A stretch of DNA of 64,000 nucleotides from Xanthostigma xanthostigma (GCA_963575645.1 OY754469.1:40878753-40942752), one strand, 5' to 3'; shown: positions 41,086 through 53,490, numbered from the stretch's first letter. Translations and numbers: made by a program. The notes: a model not told the origin generated them from the letters alone.

Positions 41086-41225
41086 ATGTCACCGGGATAT
41101 TGTCAAACCCGTGATATTATAATTTCACTTAGTGAAATTACAATATCACGACTCTGTCAATCGTGATATTGTAATTTCACTAGTGAAATTACAATATCAC
41201 GGGTTTGACAATATCCCGGTGACAT
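41086..41225. repeat. Palindrome built of two smaller palindromes
   Basis: The outer arm ATGTCACCGGGATATTGTCA pairs with TGACAATATCCCGGTGACAT. Inside, GTGATATTATAATTTCAC...GTGAAATTACAATATCACG and CGTGATATTGTAATTTCAC.TAGTGAAATTACAATATCACG are each palindromic. The 140-bp unit can fold as one long hairpin or as a cruciform with two arms. No ORF. Confidence 0.93.
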
Positions 41226-43574
41226 GTAGGTTTTTAGCATTGTTTTTGTAGAGTTTTCACTTCGATACAACGTTTTTTTACGCATTTTAATCAAAATTTA
41301 GCTTGAAAAGCGATCTTTTTCTATATAGAACATTTTTTTTGTGAGTACAATCCAATGTTCTAGATGACAGGAAGTTTGAATACAACATTAGACTGCTTCT
41401 GATATATGGAAACTGTAATTATATGATCATAATCTAAGGTAATTGTCAAATCAAATTTTTTGACAATTGTTTCTGCAACCCTGCATATGCATTTTCAAAC
41501 AGTAGGTAACATATATTCTGCCCTAAAAAGGCAAAGGGCAGTAAGTGACATTTGTTGAAAAATGAGTTCATACTGAAACCAACGACAGCAGTAAGTGCTG
41601 CAGCAATAATTTTATTGTCTTTAAAAAATGTTTCCCCCATGTTTTGGTTTCCATAATCTAAAATTCTGGACGGTCAATACATTTTTAGTAAATCTTGATT
41701 TACTCAAATTCATAAGTTGGTCACTTACTGCCTTTTGCCTTTTTACGGCAGTATTGATAAAGTAGTTGTAATAAACACGACCGTAATGATCAACCGTTAA
41801 AAAAATTCCAAAAAAAAATAAAATGCGTACCGTCGTGGAATTCCTGGCAAATTTGAAACATAAAAAGCGAAATTCTAGTAGATTCGCCCTAACGAAATTC
41901 TAGTAACTAAATACCGACCTGTAACTATCCATAAAACAAGCTTGAAAAATAGTCTCGTGTGAAGCGAGCATTTAACAGCAATTAAGAAAAACAGCGCTAG
42001 AAAATTAGTAGGCAAATCTAACAAGGAATCTAGCAGCGTTTCTAGTCTCGTGTGCAGCGGCCTTTAGTTTGCATTGTAACACTAAAGCTCTTCATAAACA
42101 CATACATACATTACACAACACTGCAAGCACATGCACATTTACACGTTGAACTCGAAACACAGCCAATTTGAATCCTCCCCTCGACACAGAGTTCGCTGTA
42201 GTGAGGAGAAGTGTCCTTCATACACATTTTTGTTGTAAACAGATTTATAAAAAAAAATGGTGTTAGAACGAGTCAAATTTGGTGGAAGAACGGGTCGAAT
42301 ATGGTGAAGATAACGGGTCACTTTCTCAGCGAGCGTCGGTCACGCGCCCCGGCCCGTCGCGGTTTTACTCCCAACCAAACGCGCCATTCGATGTTTCACA
42401 TCAATAATATAATAAAATGGGTAACCGACGCGTCAATTTTTTTTCTTTCTAAATATCAATGTGATATTTGTGAAAAAATAAAATAACAATTTTCGATACC
42501 TGGCGGCTAAACAACATTTATAGGCGATCCTCTGGGAATTTTCCGCACCTGCCACCGACTGTTAATTTCAACATAAATAGGAGGTGTTGAAGGAGCGCAT
42601 GTGTTTTTGAGTGAAATAAAAGCAGGTAGCATACGTCGGCGTCGGTAGGTAATCGGTTGACCGCATAACCACTACGGGCGTTTTCCATTTCATCCTAACT
42701 ATGCCTGCTTGAACATAGGTAAACCGTTAGTTCTACTACACTCCTGCCGCATTTTCTGTCTCTTTATATATACCTATACATTAATTTATGTTATGCAATT
42801 ATATTTCAATTGTTTCAATCAGCAGTTACGTGACGATATACGTATTCTTATCTTAAAAACAAATTAAAACTTTCCACCGTACAGAAAGGACCCCGCACAA
42901 AACTTATGGGATTTGATTCTCGGTTAAATTGATTGAAAATGGTTTTATTTTATAGTTTAAAGGTACCGTTTGCATGCTATATATTTTTCATAAGACTACA
43001 TGTAAGGTTTTTTTTTTAATTTTTAACTTTATAAATCTACTAATGATTTTAGATTTTTTACAGAAAATTTTGTCATAAAAAAACTTTATTTCAGATAATA
43101 ATAATTATCTTCGTTTACCGCCTCAACCTCCTTAAGATTTTGAACGGACTAACATTTACTATTGTTTTTATGTAGCTTTTTGGAAATAAATATATGCAGA
43201 CAGTAAAAATACTGTATTAATATATTGACTTCAGAAATATTTGTAAATAACATAAATAACATTTGTCGATGATACTTATTAAATATCTACGTCACAGTAC
43301 TACTGGTCGGAACTCAGAATACTCCATGTGTTGTAGGTACTGGTACTACCTATAATATTATGTGCTATGTGTATAAACTTAAGCCTATAGATTCTCTCAG
43401 GATGGAATGTTCCGTTCAATGGAATTTACTGTCGCGTTCCCGTATTTTACATACTTGTATTATATACAGAGTTACTTAAAAATCATTAAACAGATCGTTA
43501 ATTAGAAACAGTATAAGAATTTTTGAAGTAAAACTTCTTTAGGCACGCTTGACTTGGGGAGTATAAGCTGGTAA
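41226..43574. other. Unannotated DNA
   Basis: No gene is supported; ORFs at 41446-41640, 42139-42321 and 42211-42486 have no recognised domain. 42885-42975 (AGGACCCCGCACA, ATTTGATTCTCGGTT, TTAAAGGTACC) matches 55717-55790 and is a dispersed fragment. Confidence 0.45.
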
Positions 43575-43650
43575 ATGCCTGACGAAATCGTTTACGGAAG
43601 TGCATCATCGCGATGCCTGACGAAATCGTTTACGGAAGTGCGTTATCGGA
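43575..43650 (+). repeat. 38-bp tandem duplication
   Basis: ATGCCTGACGAAATCGTTTA followed by CGGAAGTGC starts at 43575 and again at 43613, with two or three differences near the ends. Confidence 0.9.
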
Positions 43651-44139
43651 GTTGAGAGGGAGTTGCGACAAAGACGGAGCATTAATACAACTGTTTGACG
43701 TTTAAAATGAAAACAACTGTTTTTTTGTATCAAAAATATATTTCATCGAATTTTGCTGCATTTTGTAACGGAAAATAAATAAATCCTTTAAAATGTATTA
43801 TAATTATGCTAATAATACATATTTTGCCTTTTAATTAATCAAAAGTTATATTTTGTAGATATGTGCTACAGAGTGAGGTTATATTGTGTTCGATAAACTT
43901 TGAGACGAACCGACTGCATATTATTGTTCGTTTATGAAAATTTAACATGAACAAATTTGAGGTATTTTAAGCATTATTAAAATAATTATGGCAGGAAGAA
44001 GTTTTACCTCTGTCGTGTGGTCTAAAGCACTTTCGCTTTTTTTTGTAATTATCAAACATGTCATTGTCACAAATCCTGACAATGATATTAAAAAATAAAG
44101 TATGCGTGAGACTAGAACCGAAACTTCTTACGTTCTAGC
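43651..44139. other. Non-coding DNA
   Basis: Nothing recognised. Confidence 0.4.
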
Positions 44140-44325
44140 ATTTTATTATTTCAGGATTAGGAAATGGTTATGTATGGTATTTGTTATCGTGGCTAGAGAA
44201 AATGCTACGTGTGCACTGCGCGTGCGTTTAGAGTGCGCACGAAGCTTTGATAGAGAAAGTAGAAACGATACTTCCACTCTTTCAACTGCCGGTTGAACTC
44301 GGAGAAGGGGAAGCGTTTCAATTAT
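44140..44325 (-). repeat. Dispersed repeat F, copy 2
   Basis: Reverse-complement match of 1-150, ending GAGAAGGGGAAGCGTTTCAAT. The short ORFs at 44102-44337 on both strands are shadows over this repeat. Confidence 0.7.
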
Positions 44326-46193
44326 TGTGTAAATCAATTTCCCCTACTGCACCCATTTCACCTAAAAAAAAAAAAACATTGTAAATGTAATGTGACAAAA
44401 GAGTGTATTTGTAACAAAAATTCATTTACTACAGTTAGGGTTGCCATCCGTCCGGATTTCCCCGGATTTGTCCTCTTTTTAAGGACATCCGGGGAGTATC
44501 CGGGTGGGGTTTTGTTTACAGTTCGGGTTTTAATTTGACTAGATCTTTTTTTATCAAGAACGATAATGGAATTTTGTTGCTTTAATTCGAAAAGACTTAT
44601 TTTTGCTTATTGGAATAAAGAAAGTAGCGTTATTGTTTGGTTTTTCTAATTTTTATACCGCTCTTTAATTTAATTACCAGAAAGAATAGAGATATAATTA
44701 AATGAAAGCTTGTAAAATTCCATAGATTACTTTAATTTTGTACGTTAAGTTGCATCAAAGATGGCAAAAAATTACGGTATTTTTTAATTTCATCAATAAA
44801 ATAAGCATTTTTTTTTGGCAATTTGGGTTTTGACCTCAAAAATCGGGAATTTTTGAGCTTCTTGTCTTAGTTTATTGACTATACAGATGGCAAGCCTAAC
44901 TACAAGAAAATTGTGATATAAAAATTAAGGAAGTGTTGTTTACATTGATCACAAGGACATAATTCTAAAGTTAATAATAATGTAAAAGAATTTTTTTTAA
45001 AATTATTATTATGCACGTTCGGTTGTTTGCAGGACACGCTATATAAACAAAATGAATAACTACTCTACATGGACATATAATATTATGTACCAAACCCATA
45101 CATCGAGAGAATGTGAAAACATAAGGAAAAGGTTTTCACGAATACAGTAGAGATTTATTTATCCGCTGAGATATATTGCTAGAGGGACGTCCATTAATTA
45201 CTGTTTTTTTTTTTATTTGAACCCATCCTCTCCATGGAAACGACATCACTGTAGGCTCACAAGCGTGGTTACAAGTTCAAAATTAGAAGCCGGGCAATTT
45301 ATCGTGCTTGTTTTGAGCAAGAACCAATCATAAAACAGTATCGTGTCACGTGACATGCGCAATAATCCACATAGCGTCATAGTGTGTTCACTTTTGTTAA
45401 CATAACCTAGCTTTAAAGCACGCATCATGTGAATCGAACACATAAAAGCATATATTTAATAATTTACTATATGAATCATTGTCTATCTACTCAATGTGCG
45501 GTGAGTGAAGGCAACAAAGCGTATTGAAAATATATCTGCGTCTCTTTCTTCAATGTAATTCCCTGATTTCTCCGATGATAGGATTGGTTAATGACTTGCA
45601 TTCAATCTGAATAAAGTATCTCTGTTTCAAAAACTTTGTCCTTTTCTATGACGTTAACATGTGCGTACGCAGCGTTTGGCCCAGAAGGGGGCAAATTAGA
45701 AATTTTTTAAGCCTTGTCTCCCGTGCTTGTTTTGCCCTCCTGGATACTCTAGTGCTTACGGCTTAAAAAAGATAGAAGTATATGTTTGCACTAGTTCAAT
45801 TGCGATTTTATTCCTATGCTCAGTATAGAATATGAGACATCACGAAATGCAGCGCTACAGCACGCTTAAAACCTAGTTGCCAAATCTAGCAAGGAATCTA
45901 GTGGTAAAACCAGCCTCGTGTGCAGCGATCTTTATATTTACCAACAAACAATGGGAATTTTATTAATAACAATTACTGGTTAGTTTGATGAATCCACCTA
46001 AAATCACTTTAACCGGATGGTTTGGTTATTATTCACAATGACAGGTAATTAATTATTAACTAGTGTGACCTGTGCGAATTATTCGCACTAAATAAGTATA
46101 ATAATTATCACTTTACAAAATTCTTTTTTAAATATGATTGCAGGTATTCAATTCGTTTCTAATTTTGCACACTGCTTATAACGTTCTTCTTTT
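44326..46193. other. Unannotated DNA with a hAT-end-like motif
   Basis: TTAGGGTTGCCATCCGTCCGG...CCCCGGATTTGTCC at 44436-44475 resembles decayed hAT ends. No second end was found. ORFs at 44293-44538 and 45246-45443 lack domains. Confidence 0.4.
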
Positions 46194-46480
46194 TGTTGTA
46201 TTACAATATGAAGCTCAGATGACAGATCGAAGAAATATTTTACTAAAATTGTCATATAGAGGCGCAAGTAGCAAAAGCGTAGAGCTAAGCCGTCAGATGG
46301 CATCATGCAGCATTGCTGTGACGTTGTTCAGCGTTGCTCGCTATTTCAAAATTAAAGACGTCAGATGGCAGTATGCAGTATTGTGTCTGCTGTATTACAA
46401 TATGAAGGTCAAATGACAGATCGAAGTGTTGACGTTGTTTCAAAATTAAAGCCGTCAGATGGCAGACCTTATTCAGAGTT
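46194..46480. repeat. Local duplication of about 195 bp
   Basis: TGTATTACAATATGAAG...GACAGATCGAAG occurs at about 46197 and again at 46392. GTCAGATGGCA and TTTCAAAATTAAAG also recur. The 92-aa ORF at 46138-46416 runs through it and is not a credible gene. Confidence 0.75.
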
Positions 46481-46599
46481 GCTGTATTTTAATTAATTTA
46501 CAAATACAAAAGCAATAATAAATTTTTTAGTTGTCGATGTCAGTAGAGCAAGCAATTATCTGTAAAATGATATATAATTTATGTGGAGAGATTGTGAGG

Positions 46600-47197
46600 T
46601 TTTTGACGTGATAACGTCTTATAAATTGATGAATCACCAATATTATAAATTGATAAAACACCGGCTGCATGCACGAAAAAGTGTAACGTTCCTAACGTTC
46701 CTAGCGTTCCTAACGTTCCGCCTGACCCTGTGCGTGCTTTTCTCGAAAACGGCCCTAACGATTTGGATGAAATTTACTGAAAAGGGATTTTGGGGGGCAA
46801 AAAGCGTTTTAGCTAGGTCTCATCTCTCGAAAAAATCGTTTTCATACAAATTTTATCATTATAAAAATCAATTTTTTGACGTATGAAAATACTTAAATAT
46901 TGTAAGTAGGTTTTGGAATTTTATATAAACAATGAAACAATTGTTTTCAAAATATTATGACAGTTAATCTTTGAGACTTAAAATAAATACGAAAGAAAGA
47001 AAGTTAAAAAAAAACAATTATATTATAGGTGGTGAGTAATTTTAATAAATAAAATTAACCTAAATTTGAAGCAAAAGATGCAATATCATAGATTCGAATT
47101 ATTATAATTATTATATAAATTTAGGTTATGTATTACGGAATACGTTATCACGTAAAACTATCGTCCGTAAACCGACTTTACAGACAACCAATTTTTT
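46600..47197 (+). mobile_element. Element K1, long copy
   Basis: It has the same ends as 1121-1319 but a 598-bp body with extra sequence at 46725-47130. Near 46683 a 9-10 base motif (TAACGTTCC / TAGCGTTCC) is repeated four times, where copy 1 has two longer units. Possibly closer to the full-length form. No transposase. Confidence 0.75.
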
Positions 47198-47994
47198 CTA
47201 AAAAGGGAGGCAAACATCTTTAAACTTAGCGTATTAATATTTAATATATATGATAGTTAGCGATTAATTAAACTGACCGTAACATAAATATATAAAATAA
47301 AATATGCACGGCTCATACATACACACAATATAATACGTATTTATATACCTATAAACTCGTATATACGTGCTGTACGGACTTGTGTAATGCAATTGTGACG
47401 AGAATAATGGTACACATTATTATAAAATATATGAATGGATTTTTTTGCTTTTGCACGTTTTACGTATGATTTACATTCCTGAAATTTTATTAGTTCAATA
47501 TTTTCACCTGTGTAATTTATCCTATGTTTCTTGAAGTGTAATGTAAATTTTCCTGTTTGAAATCATCCCCTATTTTACTCCCTCGAGGGATGATTTAAAA
47601 AAAAAACGCTGAAACACGTGATTTTTTATTTTTTATTAAAAGTCTAAATATGAATTTTCATAACCCTTACTTGAGAAATAATGCGTTTTCTATACAACAT
47701 TTCATCCTCTATTTTGCCCCTTTCAGACAAAAATGTCCTCTCTCAGGATGAAATTTATCTATCACGTGTTGATTTTGACATTAATTATAATTATATCTTC
47801 TTTTGACGCTATTTATGTACATTTGTACCAACAAAATAAAGATATTTATCTATCTATCTATCCTCGTCGCCAATATTATATATTCACTATTCTGTTTAAT
47901 AATGTACAACTGATATTTCTTTAACAACTGAGTTTTTTCATAAAATCATCCATATTTATAAAATAAACGAAAATACAAATTATGCAACATAAAT
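47198..47994. other. Unannotated DNA with a possible LINE tail
   Basis: TTGTACCAACAAAATAAAG followed by ATATTTATC and (TATC)n at 47823-47855 looks like a LINE 3' end. CCTCTCTCAGGATGAAAT and CCCTCGAGGGATGA are unexplained. The ORF at 47733-47924 has no domain. Confidence 0.4.
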
Positions 47995-48095
47995 CATGAT
48001 ATTCAAATTTTTGATTAACGTCTGATTAGAATTCTTCAATAAATAAAATTATCGACCTATTTTTCAGACAAATAAATTAACAAAAAATAATAATT

Positions 48096-48150
48096 AATAC
48101 ATTGACGTTTCCGTCCGGATTTGGATCTTCTTCAGAAATATGTAATCTAA
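48096..48150 (-). ncRNA. Degenerate hammerhead-like motif
   Basis: Minus strand: core CTGAAGA, extra A, weakened stem II (GATCC...GGACG), GAAACGTC. Flanking TACAT and ATGTA could form a distal stem I. Relative of 25645-25690 with substitutions in stem II, so probably inactive. A further deleted copy is at 48480-48515 (plus). Confidence 0.35.
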
Positions 48151-48249
48151 ATTGTTTGTTATTAATTTTTCTTAATTTTCAAAAATTATTTATAAAATTC
48201 AATCTTAATTCTATTGTAAAATAAGTAGATACTAATTCTTTTTTATATT

Positions 48250-48466
48250 TTTGACGTGATAGCGTCTTATAAATTAATGAAACACCGACTGCACGCACGG
48301 AAAAGTGTCACGTTCCGCCTGAGTCTGAGCGTGCAAGCGAGAGCGCGGTATAAGCGATAGAGAGGCACGATCGATCCAAGCGTCGGCTTGTACGCATTTC
48401 AATGTTTCTTTATGACGTTATCACGTAAAACTATCGTCCGTAAACCGACTTTACAGACAACCAATT
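48250..48466 (+). mobile_element. Element K1, copy 3 (nested)
   Basis: From ATTTTTGACGTGATAGCGTC to ACCGACTTTACAGACAACCAATTTT. Only one copy of the AAGTGTCACGTTCC unit is present. It is inserted between the arms of the element at 47995-48570. Confidence 0.8.
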
Positions 48467-48570
48467 TTATAGATTACATATTTCTGAAGTAATCCGGCCC
48501 GAAACGTCAATGTATTAATTATTATTTTTTGTTAATATATTTGTCTGAAAAATTTGTCGATAATTTTATT

Positions 48571-49484
48571 TATTGAATAAATCATGATAGGACCAGGGTT
48601 GTACAGTACACAACAAATTTTATTGAAAAGGTAATAGACAGAAATACAGAGCGTTGTTTCCGCATTTATAATATTAGTATGGATTTATTGTTGTTGTTAC
48701 TACAAATTCTAGGCTGGAAACGTTAGGTTTAATTAACATTTATGCGTGGTTCTTGTGGATACGTTGATAATTCCGGTGATTTTCAATTTAAATTAAAGTG
48801 TTTTAAACAGGGTAGCAGACGGCTGTGTACATAATATAGAACCTACAACTTATCTGTGTATTTCCGTATCCCACACGGCACACCGTCAATGATTTCAAAC
48901 TTTTTGTTGGTTTAATTTAGATTAAAAATGTAATTTGACGGGCTTGAAAAGTCTCTCAGTGAAAGTGTGATAAAGTGTTTTCACGACAGAGATTTTTGAA
49001 CGGATCGTTCAAAACAAACGATTTGGTGTACTTATTTGATTCGCAACTTTACTATTCAATTTTTTACTTCCCGCTATAAAAAAAAATTTCAAAAAAAGTT
49101 ATTGTTTTTACCCCAATTTTCGAAAATCGAGTTTTCGTCAGATCTAGACGTTTTGAGGACTATTTTGGCAAAGATGTCCGTACGGCTGTATGTATGTGTG
49201 TATGTATAATTGTAAACCTCTTGTTACTTTTGAACGGGGTGTCCGATTGAAACACGGTTTGCGGTATCTGACGTGACCTTGCTGAACTCACGTTTCCTAA
49301 AAATGTGGAATGATTCGGCCCAATAAAATTTGAGAAATCTCAAAAATACAAGTTTCAAATATTTTTACAAATTTGTTTCTTGGAAATATTTTCTAAACTA
49401 GTAAACCGATCAATTCCAAAATTTAATCACCTCTTCTTTTTGAAAAATTGCGTCGATTTCCGCAAACCGCATCAAAACCGCTTT
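48571..49484. other. Unannotated DNA
   Basis: 49060-49330 (ACTTCCCGCTATAAAAAA, GTCCGTACGGCTGTATGTATG, GAACGGGGTGTCCGATTG) looks like repeat-derived non-coding DNA, but no partner is present here. Confidence 0.35.
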
Positions 49485-49715
49485 GCGCGTCAGAGCTGAC
49501 TTTCATTCATACAAGAAGTTATATCGAAGTTAATTTCACACGAAATCCATTCAAATTGTAGCTTTTTGAAAAGAGGAGATTCTGTTCTATAAAACAAAAC
49601 CATTTTTAGATCGATTCGAGTTCATAATTACTTTTAAAATTGCAATTGAAAACCACGAACAGTAGTTGTATGTACGTCCGAGCTCTACAGATCGCAATTT
49701 TGGTCAGATCTTTAT
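49485..49715 (+). repeat. Arm fragment of element B
   Basis: It matches 50575-50740 and the reverse of 58035-58290: GTCAGAGCTGACTTTC, TTTCACACGAAATCCATTCA and CTACAGATCGCAATTTTGGTC. Confidence 0.75.
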
Positions 49716-50343
49716 TATACTATTTATATCAAAATGTCAAATTTTTTTTAAATTTGGAATGGTCTCGTTTTTGGATTTTTTTTTGAGATTTCATAGTTAT
49801 TTCACTTAAAACGCCTCGACTACTGTGAACTGTAGATACTATGAGGACACAGCTTCGCTTGGCTTTTTAAAACGGCAGTTTATTCTGGTGGAAATGGAAT
49901 CCGATTCGATGTCATGCAGAAGAGATTCGCATTCATAGCTGCTGCTAGTTACCAGTACTGGCGCATACACAAAGACAATAGCAATTCCATCAGCGCGGTT
50001 ACTGCTGATGCTTCTTGCTATACGCACACGAAATGAGATTGCGAGAATAGCTACCATAGCTACCAACCAGCCGCTGTACGTTATAGATAATTTAAGCTGC
50101 GTTTACACTGGCATCTTTAATCCTGTTTCAACTCTGATTTCAATTGTTTTAAAAACATTAATTGCTAGTCTATCAAGAAGGTTTGATGACGGAACTATAT
50201 TTGGATCGGAAATCAGTTAATGTTTTTATTGATTCAAAAGGGTTTTGATCAAATGGTGAACTTCAGCTGTTTCTCTATGATGACGCTGCAAAACAACAAA
50301 AATTTTGGTTATTTCATAATTTATAATTAATTATATTTTTCAG
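49716..50343. other. Unannotated DNA
   Basis: ORFs of 70-75 aa on opposite strands (49839-50220) overlap and carry no domain. Nothing else is seen. Confidence 0.4.
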
Positions 50344-50545
50344 TAGTGGCTCGGTCCGGCTTCGCTCGAATTTGTGGATTGCCACCGTTTTTTCGTCGAC
50401 TGTTGTAAAATTGATATCCACGAAAAGCATGCTTAACATTACAATGGGTATATCAAGCTATCCTTAAAAGATAGACATATGCCATCGTGGACTTTTCTGT
50501 AGACCTATAAAAGAGGAACGATTCCACCATACATTGTTGCACATA
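50344..50545 (+). repeat. Fragment of the ACTAGCGG-type short element
   Basis: AGTGGCTCGGTCCGGCTTCGC and GCCACCGTTTTTTCGTCGACT match the start of 20672-20908. Confidence 0.6.
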
Positions 50546-50547
50546 CC

Positions 50548-51191
50548 GCTAAACTAGCAGTATGTGCTTTATTATCGCTTTGTGCGTCAGAGCTGACTTT
50601 CGTTCATATAAAAAGTTATATCTAAGCTAATTTCACACGAAATCCATTCAAATTGAAGCTTTTTGAAAAGCAGTTGTCAGTTGGTCTGTACGTATGTACG
50701 TCACGACTCTACAGATCGCAATTTTGGTCGGACTGCCTTGGGTTATATTTTATTCACTTTGTTTAGTATCAGACCAGAACCCTACTTAAATTCACATAAA
50801 TGTGTTCAGTATAGTTTTGTTTCTATAAACAGTTTTATTTTATTATTTTTGACAGCTAATAGTTAAAATAAAAAAACAAAAAAATAGCTATTACTGTTAT
50901 TATAAATGTGGTATATTACGTAGAATAACTGCTACACTTCTATACCACAATAAAAACACAAGCTGCGATATCGATATGGCCGAGCGGTTAAAGCGTTAGT
51001 CCAGTAATAGCAAGGTGCCGGGTTCGATTCCCGCTGACACAAGTAATATATATTTTTTTTCTATTCCATTTTATTTTTGATTTTTCTTCTATTTATTTAA
51101 TTGTTTTTTTAAATCTATTTTTTCATTTTTTTTTCATTATAATATGTACAGTGGAAAACTTGCGGGATGTGCACTTTTGGTTTTGCCAACT
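50548..51191 (+). mobile_element. tRNA-containing element B, copy 1
   Basis: It starts with a terminal hairpin (GCACATACCGCTA...TAGCAGTATGTGC) and ends TGGAAAACTTGCGGGATGTGC...GGTTTTGCCAAC. Copy 2 (57486-58316, reverse) has the same two ends and the same body up to GCTACACTTCTATACC. The two copies carry different tRNA-like modules at the same site. No ORF supports autonomy. Confidence 0.75.
50968..51045 (+). other. tRNA-Leu/Ser-like module of element B copy 1
   Basis: TATGGCCGAGCGGTTAAAGC is the box A region of type II tRNAs (Leu/Ser) and GGGTTCGATTCCCGC is a perfect box B arm. The long variable arm of true Leu/Ser tRNAs is missing and the acceptor ends do not pair, so it is not a normal tRNA gene. 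It sits in the middle of a dispersed element. Confidence 0.65.
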
Positions 51192-51914
51192 ATATTTTGT
51201 TATATCTCAACGCGTTTTCGATGAATGATGTTCAAAATTATTTTTTTTTTTGAAAATTTAGTGAAGTCAAGTTGAATTATTATTAGCTTTATAAAATAAA
51301 TTAAATTTTGTCGAAATACAATTTTCATTCTGACTACCCTTAGCCCTTTAAACAATATAAATAATTCGTTCCCCGCCCGAAAAATTTTCTGATTTTCAAT
51401 AATATAAAAAAACTAAATTAAAAAAATAATCAAAATCGAAGCTGTTCTTGCGAAGTTCGAAGTATTGCCTGTTTTATGTATTCATTGACGCGACTAAATG
51501 TTGTAGGGTCGTGCCGGTGAAATGTGCGCGGTGTTTTAAAACTCTGCCGGTGTAAACCTGGGTCTATACTCTGTGTGGGCACATTGTACGTATGTAGTGA
51601 CGCTCACAGGCTTTAGACTAGAGCGCTTGTAATAAATTGCGTCGACGTATTGTACGACTAGTTCTAACTGACGTATCAATGTAAAATATGCACTGCATTT
51701 GAAACGTTACTGCTTATTATTATTGCGAATTGCTCTATATGTCTAGTTTATAAAGGCTCCCGATATAATTGAATATATCATTTGCTGGTGATACAGCGGG
51801 AACGTTTAATAATATCCGTCTCTCTCGGAGTAATTTCGAAAGGATGTTATATTGTAAACTTTTTAGTAAACTACAGTAGAAATGCTGTTTAATATTTTTG
51901 CAGCTTATTTAATT
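51192..51914. other. Unannotated DNA
   Basis: Nothing recognised. Confidence 0.4.
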
Positions 51915-52260
51915 TATGGCCATATTCACCGAACGTAAGTTACCTATAGTTATTTATTCGGTTCATTTGTTCTTCAGCTATTCCTCCGAATAAATAGCGA
52001 CAATTCAATTCACCAAACGTAATCATGTTTACTGCAGATATAAATCTATTCTGTCTTACTTCCAGGGTATAAATATTTATTCACCTGATAAAATAATAAT
52101 GGCCGCCACATAGATCATAATACCTAACCTACAAACGTAGAGTATTATATCTACGGTTGTTCTTGTGAATTTATTTATTAACCTTTTGTGAAGTGTATAG
52201 TTAAAGTTAGTGGCAGTTTTGAGTGCAATTGGGTTAGAATGAAACATTATTATTTTGTGA
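51915..52260 (+). repeat. Dispersed repeat D, copy 1
   Basis: Begins ATGGCCATATTCACCGAACG. 52070-52260 (AATAAATATTTATTCACC, AATAATGGCCGCCA, GGTTAGAATGAAACATTATT) matches the reverse complement of 59385-59600. Copy 2 also has CCATATTCACCGAACG near 59152. Confidence 0.7.
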
Positions 52261-52849
52261 AACTTTTATTTCGACGTTGTGCTGATAATTAGTACTAATT
52301 GAAACTGAAGCCTGCAAAAAAACAAATTAGGAGAACTGAATACCTACAAGGCTCAATTCTTTAATGACCAACAACACTAATTATCCCTTCGTCAGGACTT
52401 TAAATTAGCAAATGGTTCTTTTATATCCATTGTCTAGACTCTCTTGACAGTGATAATCTGGGTGTGATACGAAATTTGTTCATTTATTCTATTATGCTTT
52501 ATTAAATAAATAAATTGCTGAAAAAGATGTTACACAGTCAATCAGAAATTTAAAGCATAAAAAAACGCAGATTTCTGATGAAAGTCGAAATCTCTCAGAA
52601 CTTTTTCAAACTTGCAATGTTTGTAGAAAATCTCTTCTGATTTAGAAGTTATATGCGTTTAAAATTTTCAAAAAAAAAATACAATTTTCTTGGTTTCAAA
52701 AGTATGTAAAAGCCGCTGCACACAAGGCTGACATTGCCGGGACATAATATATCTGTCTGACACATTGACTTTGAAATACAAATAATTTGTAATTGATGGT
52801 TACAATAATTGCAATTACATGTCCTTCCATAATATTTTAACGTAGCTAT
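52261..52849. other. Unannotated DNA
   Basis: Nothing recognised. Confidence 0.4.
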
Positions 52850-53320
52850 TGTAACAAAACTGTTCTAGTTTGTGGTAGAAATATTTATTTGCAATAGTGA
52901 AACGTTAACAAAACAAACAAACAAACGAAAAAGTACTTCTTTATAACGTAACAGAAACAAAACAACAATTCTAACTAATAAAATAAAGGAATACAGTCAC
53001 TGTTTATGTACACAAAATATATACAACACAGGAACACACCAAAATTTATTTAGCACACTTATTTATTAATTATATGCACACAATTATTTACATAATTCAT
53101 TAATTTGTTTATCTCAGCAGTAACCTCAGTACTGTTCACTGAATTTATTTATTTAACTATTTGTCGATTGTTCTCTCGATGAAACACCATGTATGACTGC
53201 CTCACGACTGAGCTATTCCGTGGTTTATATATGTGTTGGATCGTTCTTTCATTTCATGCATTCATTGTTATCTGGAATTTGGCAACAAAGCCTTTTTTAC
53301 CTACGCATATTGATAAAACA
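52850..53320 (-). repeat. LTR fragment of the solo-LTR family
   Basis: Minus-strand end ...ACAGTTTTGTTACA at 52850, matching 39355 and the 3' end of 23843-24506. Similarity is traceable to about 53200 (GTCGATTGTTCTCTCGATGA against 39693-39710). The promoter-side half is not recognisable. Confidence 0.7.
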
Positions 53321-53490
53321 ACAAGCCGATTGGTGTTGCACCACAACAATCTGTGTATCATTGTTAGAACGACGAGCCGATTGTTGTTAGACAACAATCT
53401 GTGTATCATTGTTAGAATGACGAGCCGATTGTTGTTAGACAACAATCTGTGTGTCATTGTTAGAATGACGAGCCGATTGTTGTTTCACGA
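53321..53490 (+). repeat. 48-bp minisatellite, about 3.5 units
   Basis: AGCCGATTGTTGTTAGACAA followed by CAATCTGTGTATCATTGTTAGAAYGACG starts at 53324, 53375, 53423 and 53471. ORFs on both strands across it (53189-53533 plus, 53254-53457 minus) repeat with the unit and are artefacts of it. Confidence 0.92.

Larger units (their letters stand above)
47995..48570. mobile_element. Inverted-repeat element with hammerhead-like cores, interrupted by K1
   Basis: The left arm (47999-48150) and right arm (48467-48570) are inverted: ATTAATACATTGACGTTTCC against GAAACGTCAATGTATTAAT, and TTATCGACCTATTTTTCAGAC against GTCTGAAAAATTTGTCGATAA. A K1 copy (48250-48466) lies between the arms. Confidence 0.75.

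Noticed and set aside
42139..42486. Opposing ORFs of 60 and 91 aa
   Set aside because: They overlap on both strands and have no motif.
46138..46416. 92-aa ORF
   Set aside because: It spans a local duplication and has no recognisable domain.
50968..51045. Functional tRNA gene
   Set aside because: It has box A and box B but lacks acceptor pairing and the long variable arm, and it lies inside a dispersed element.
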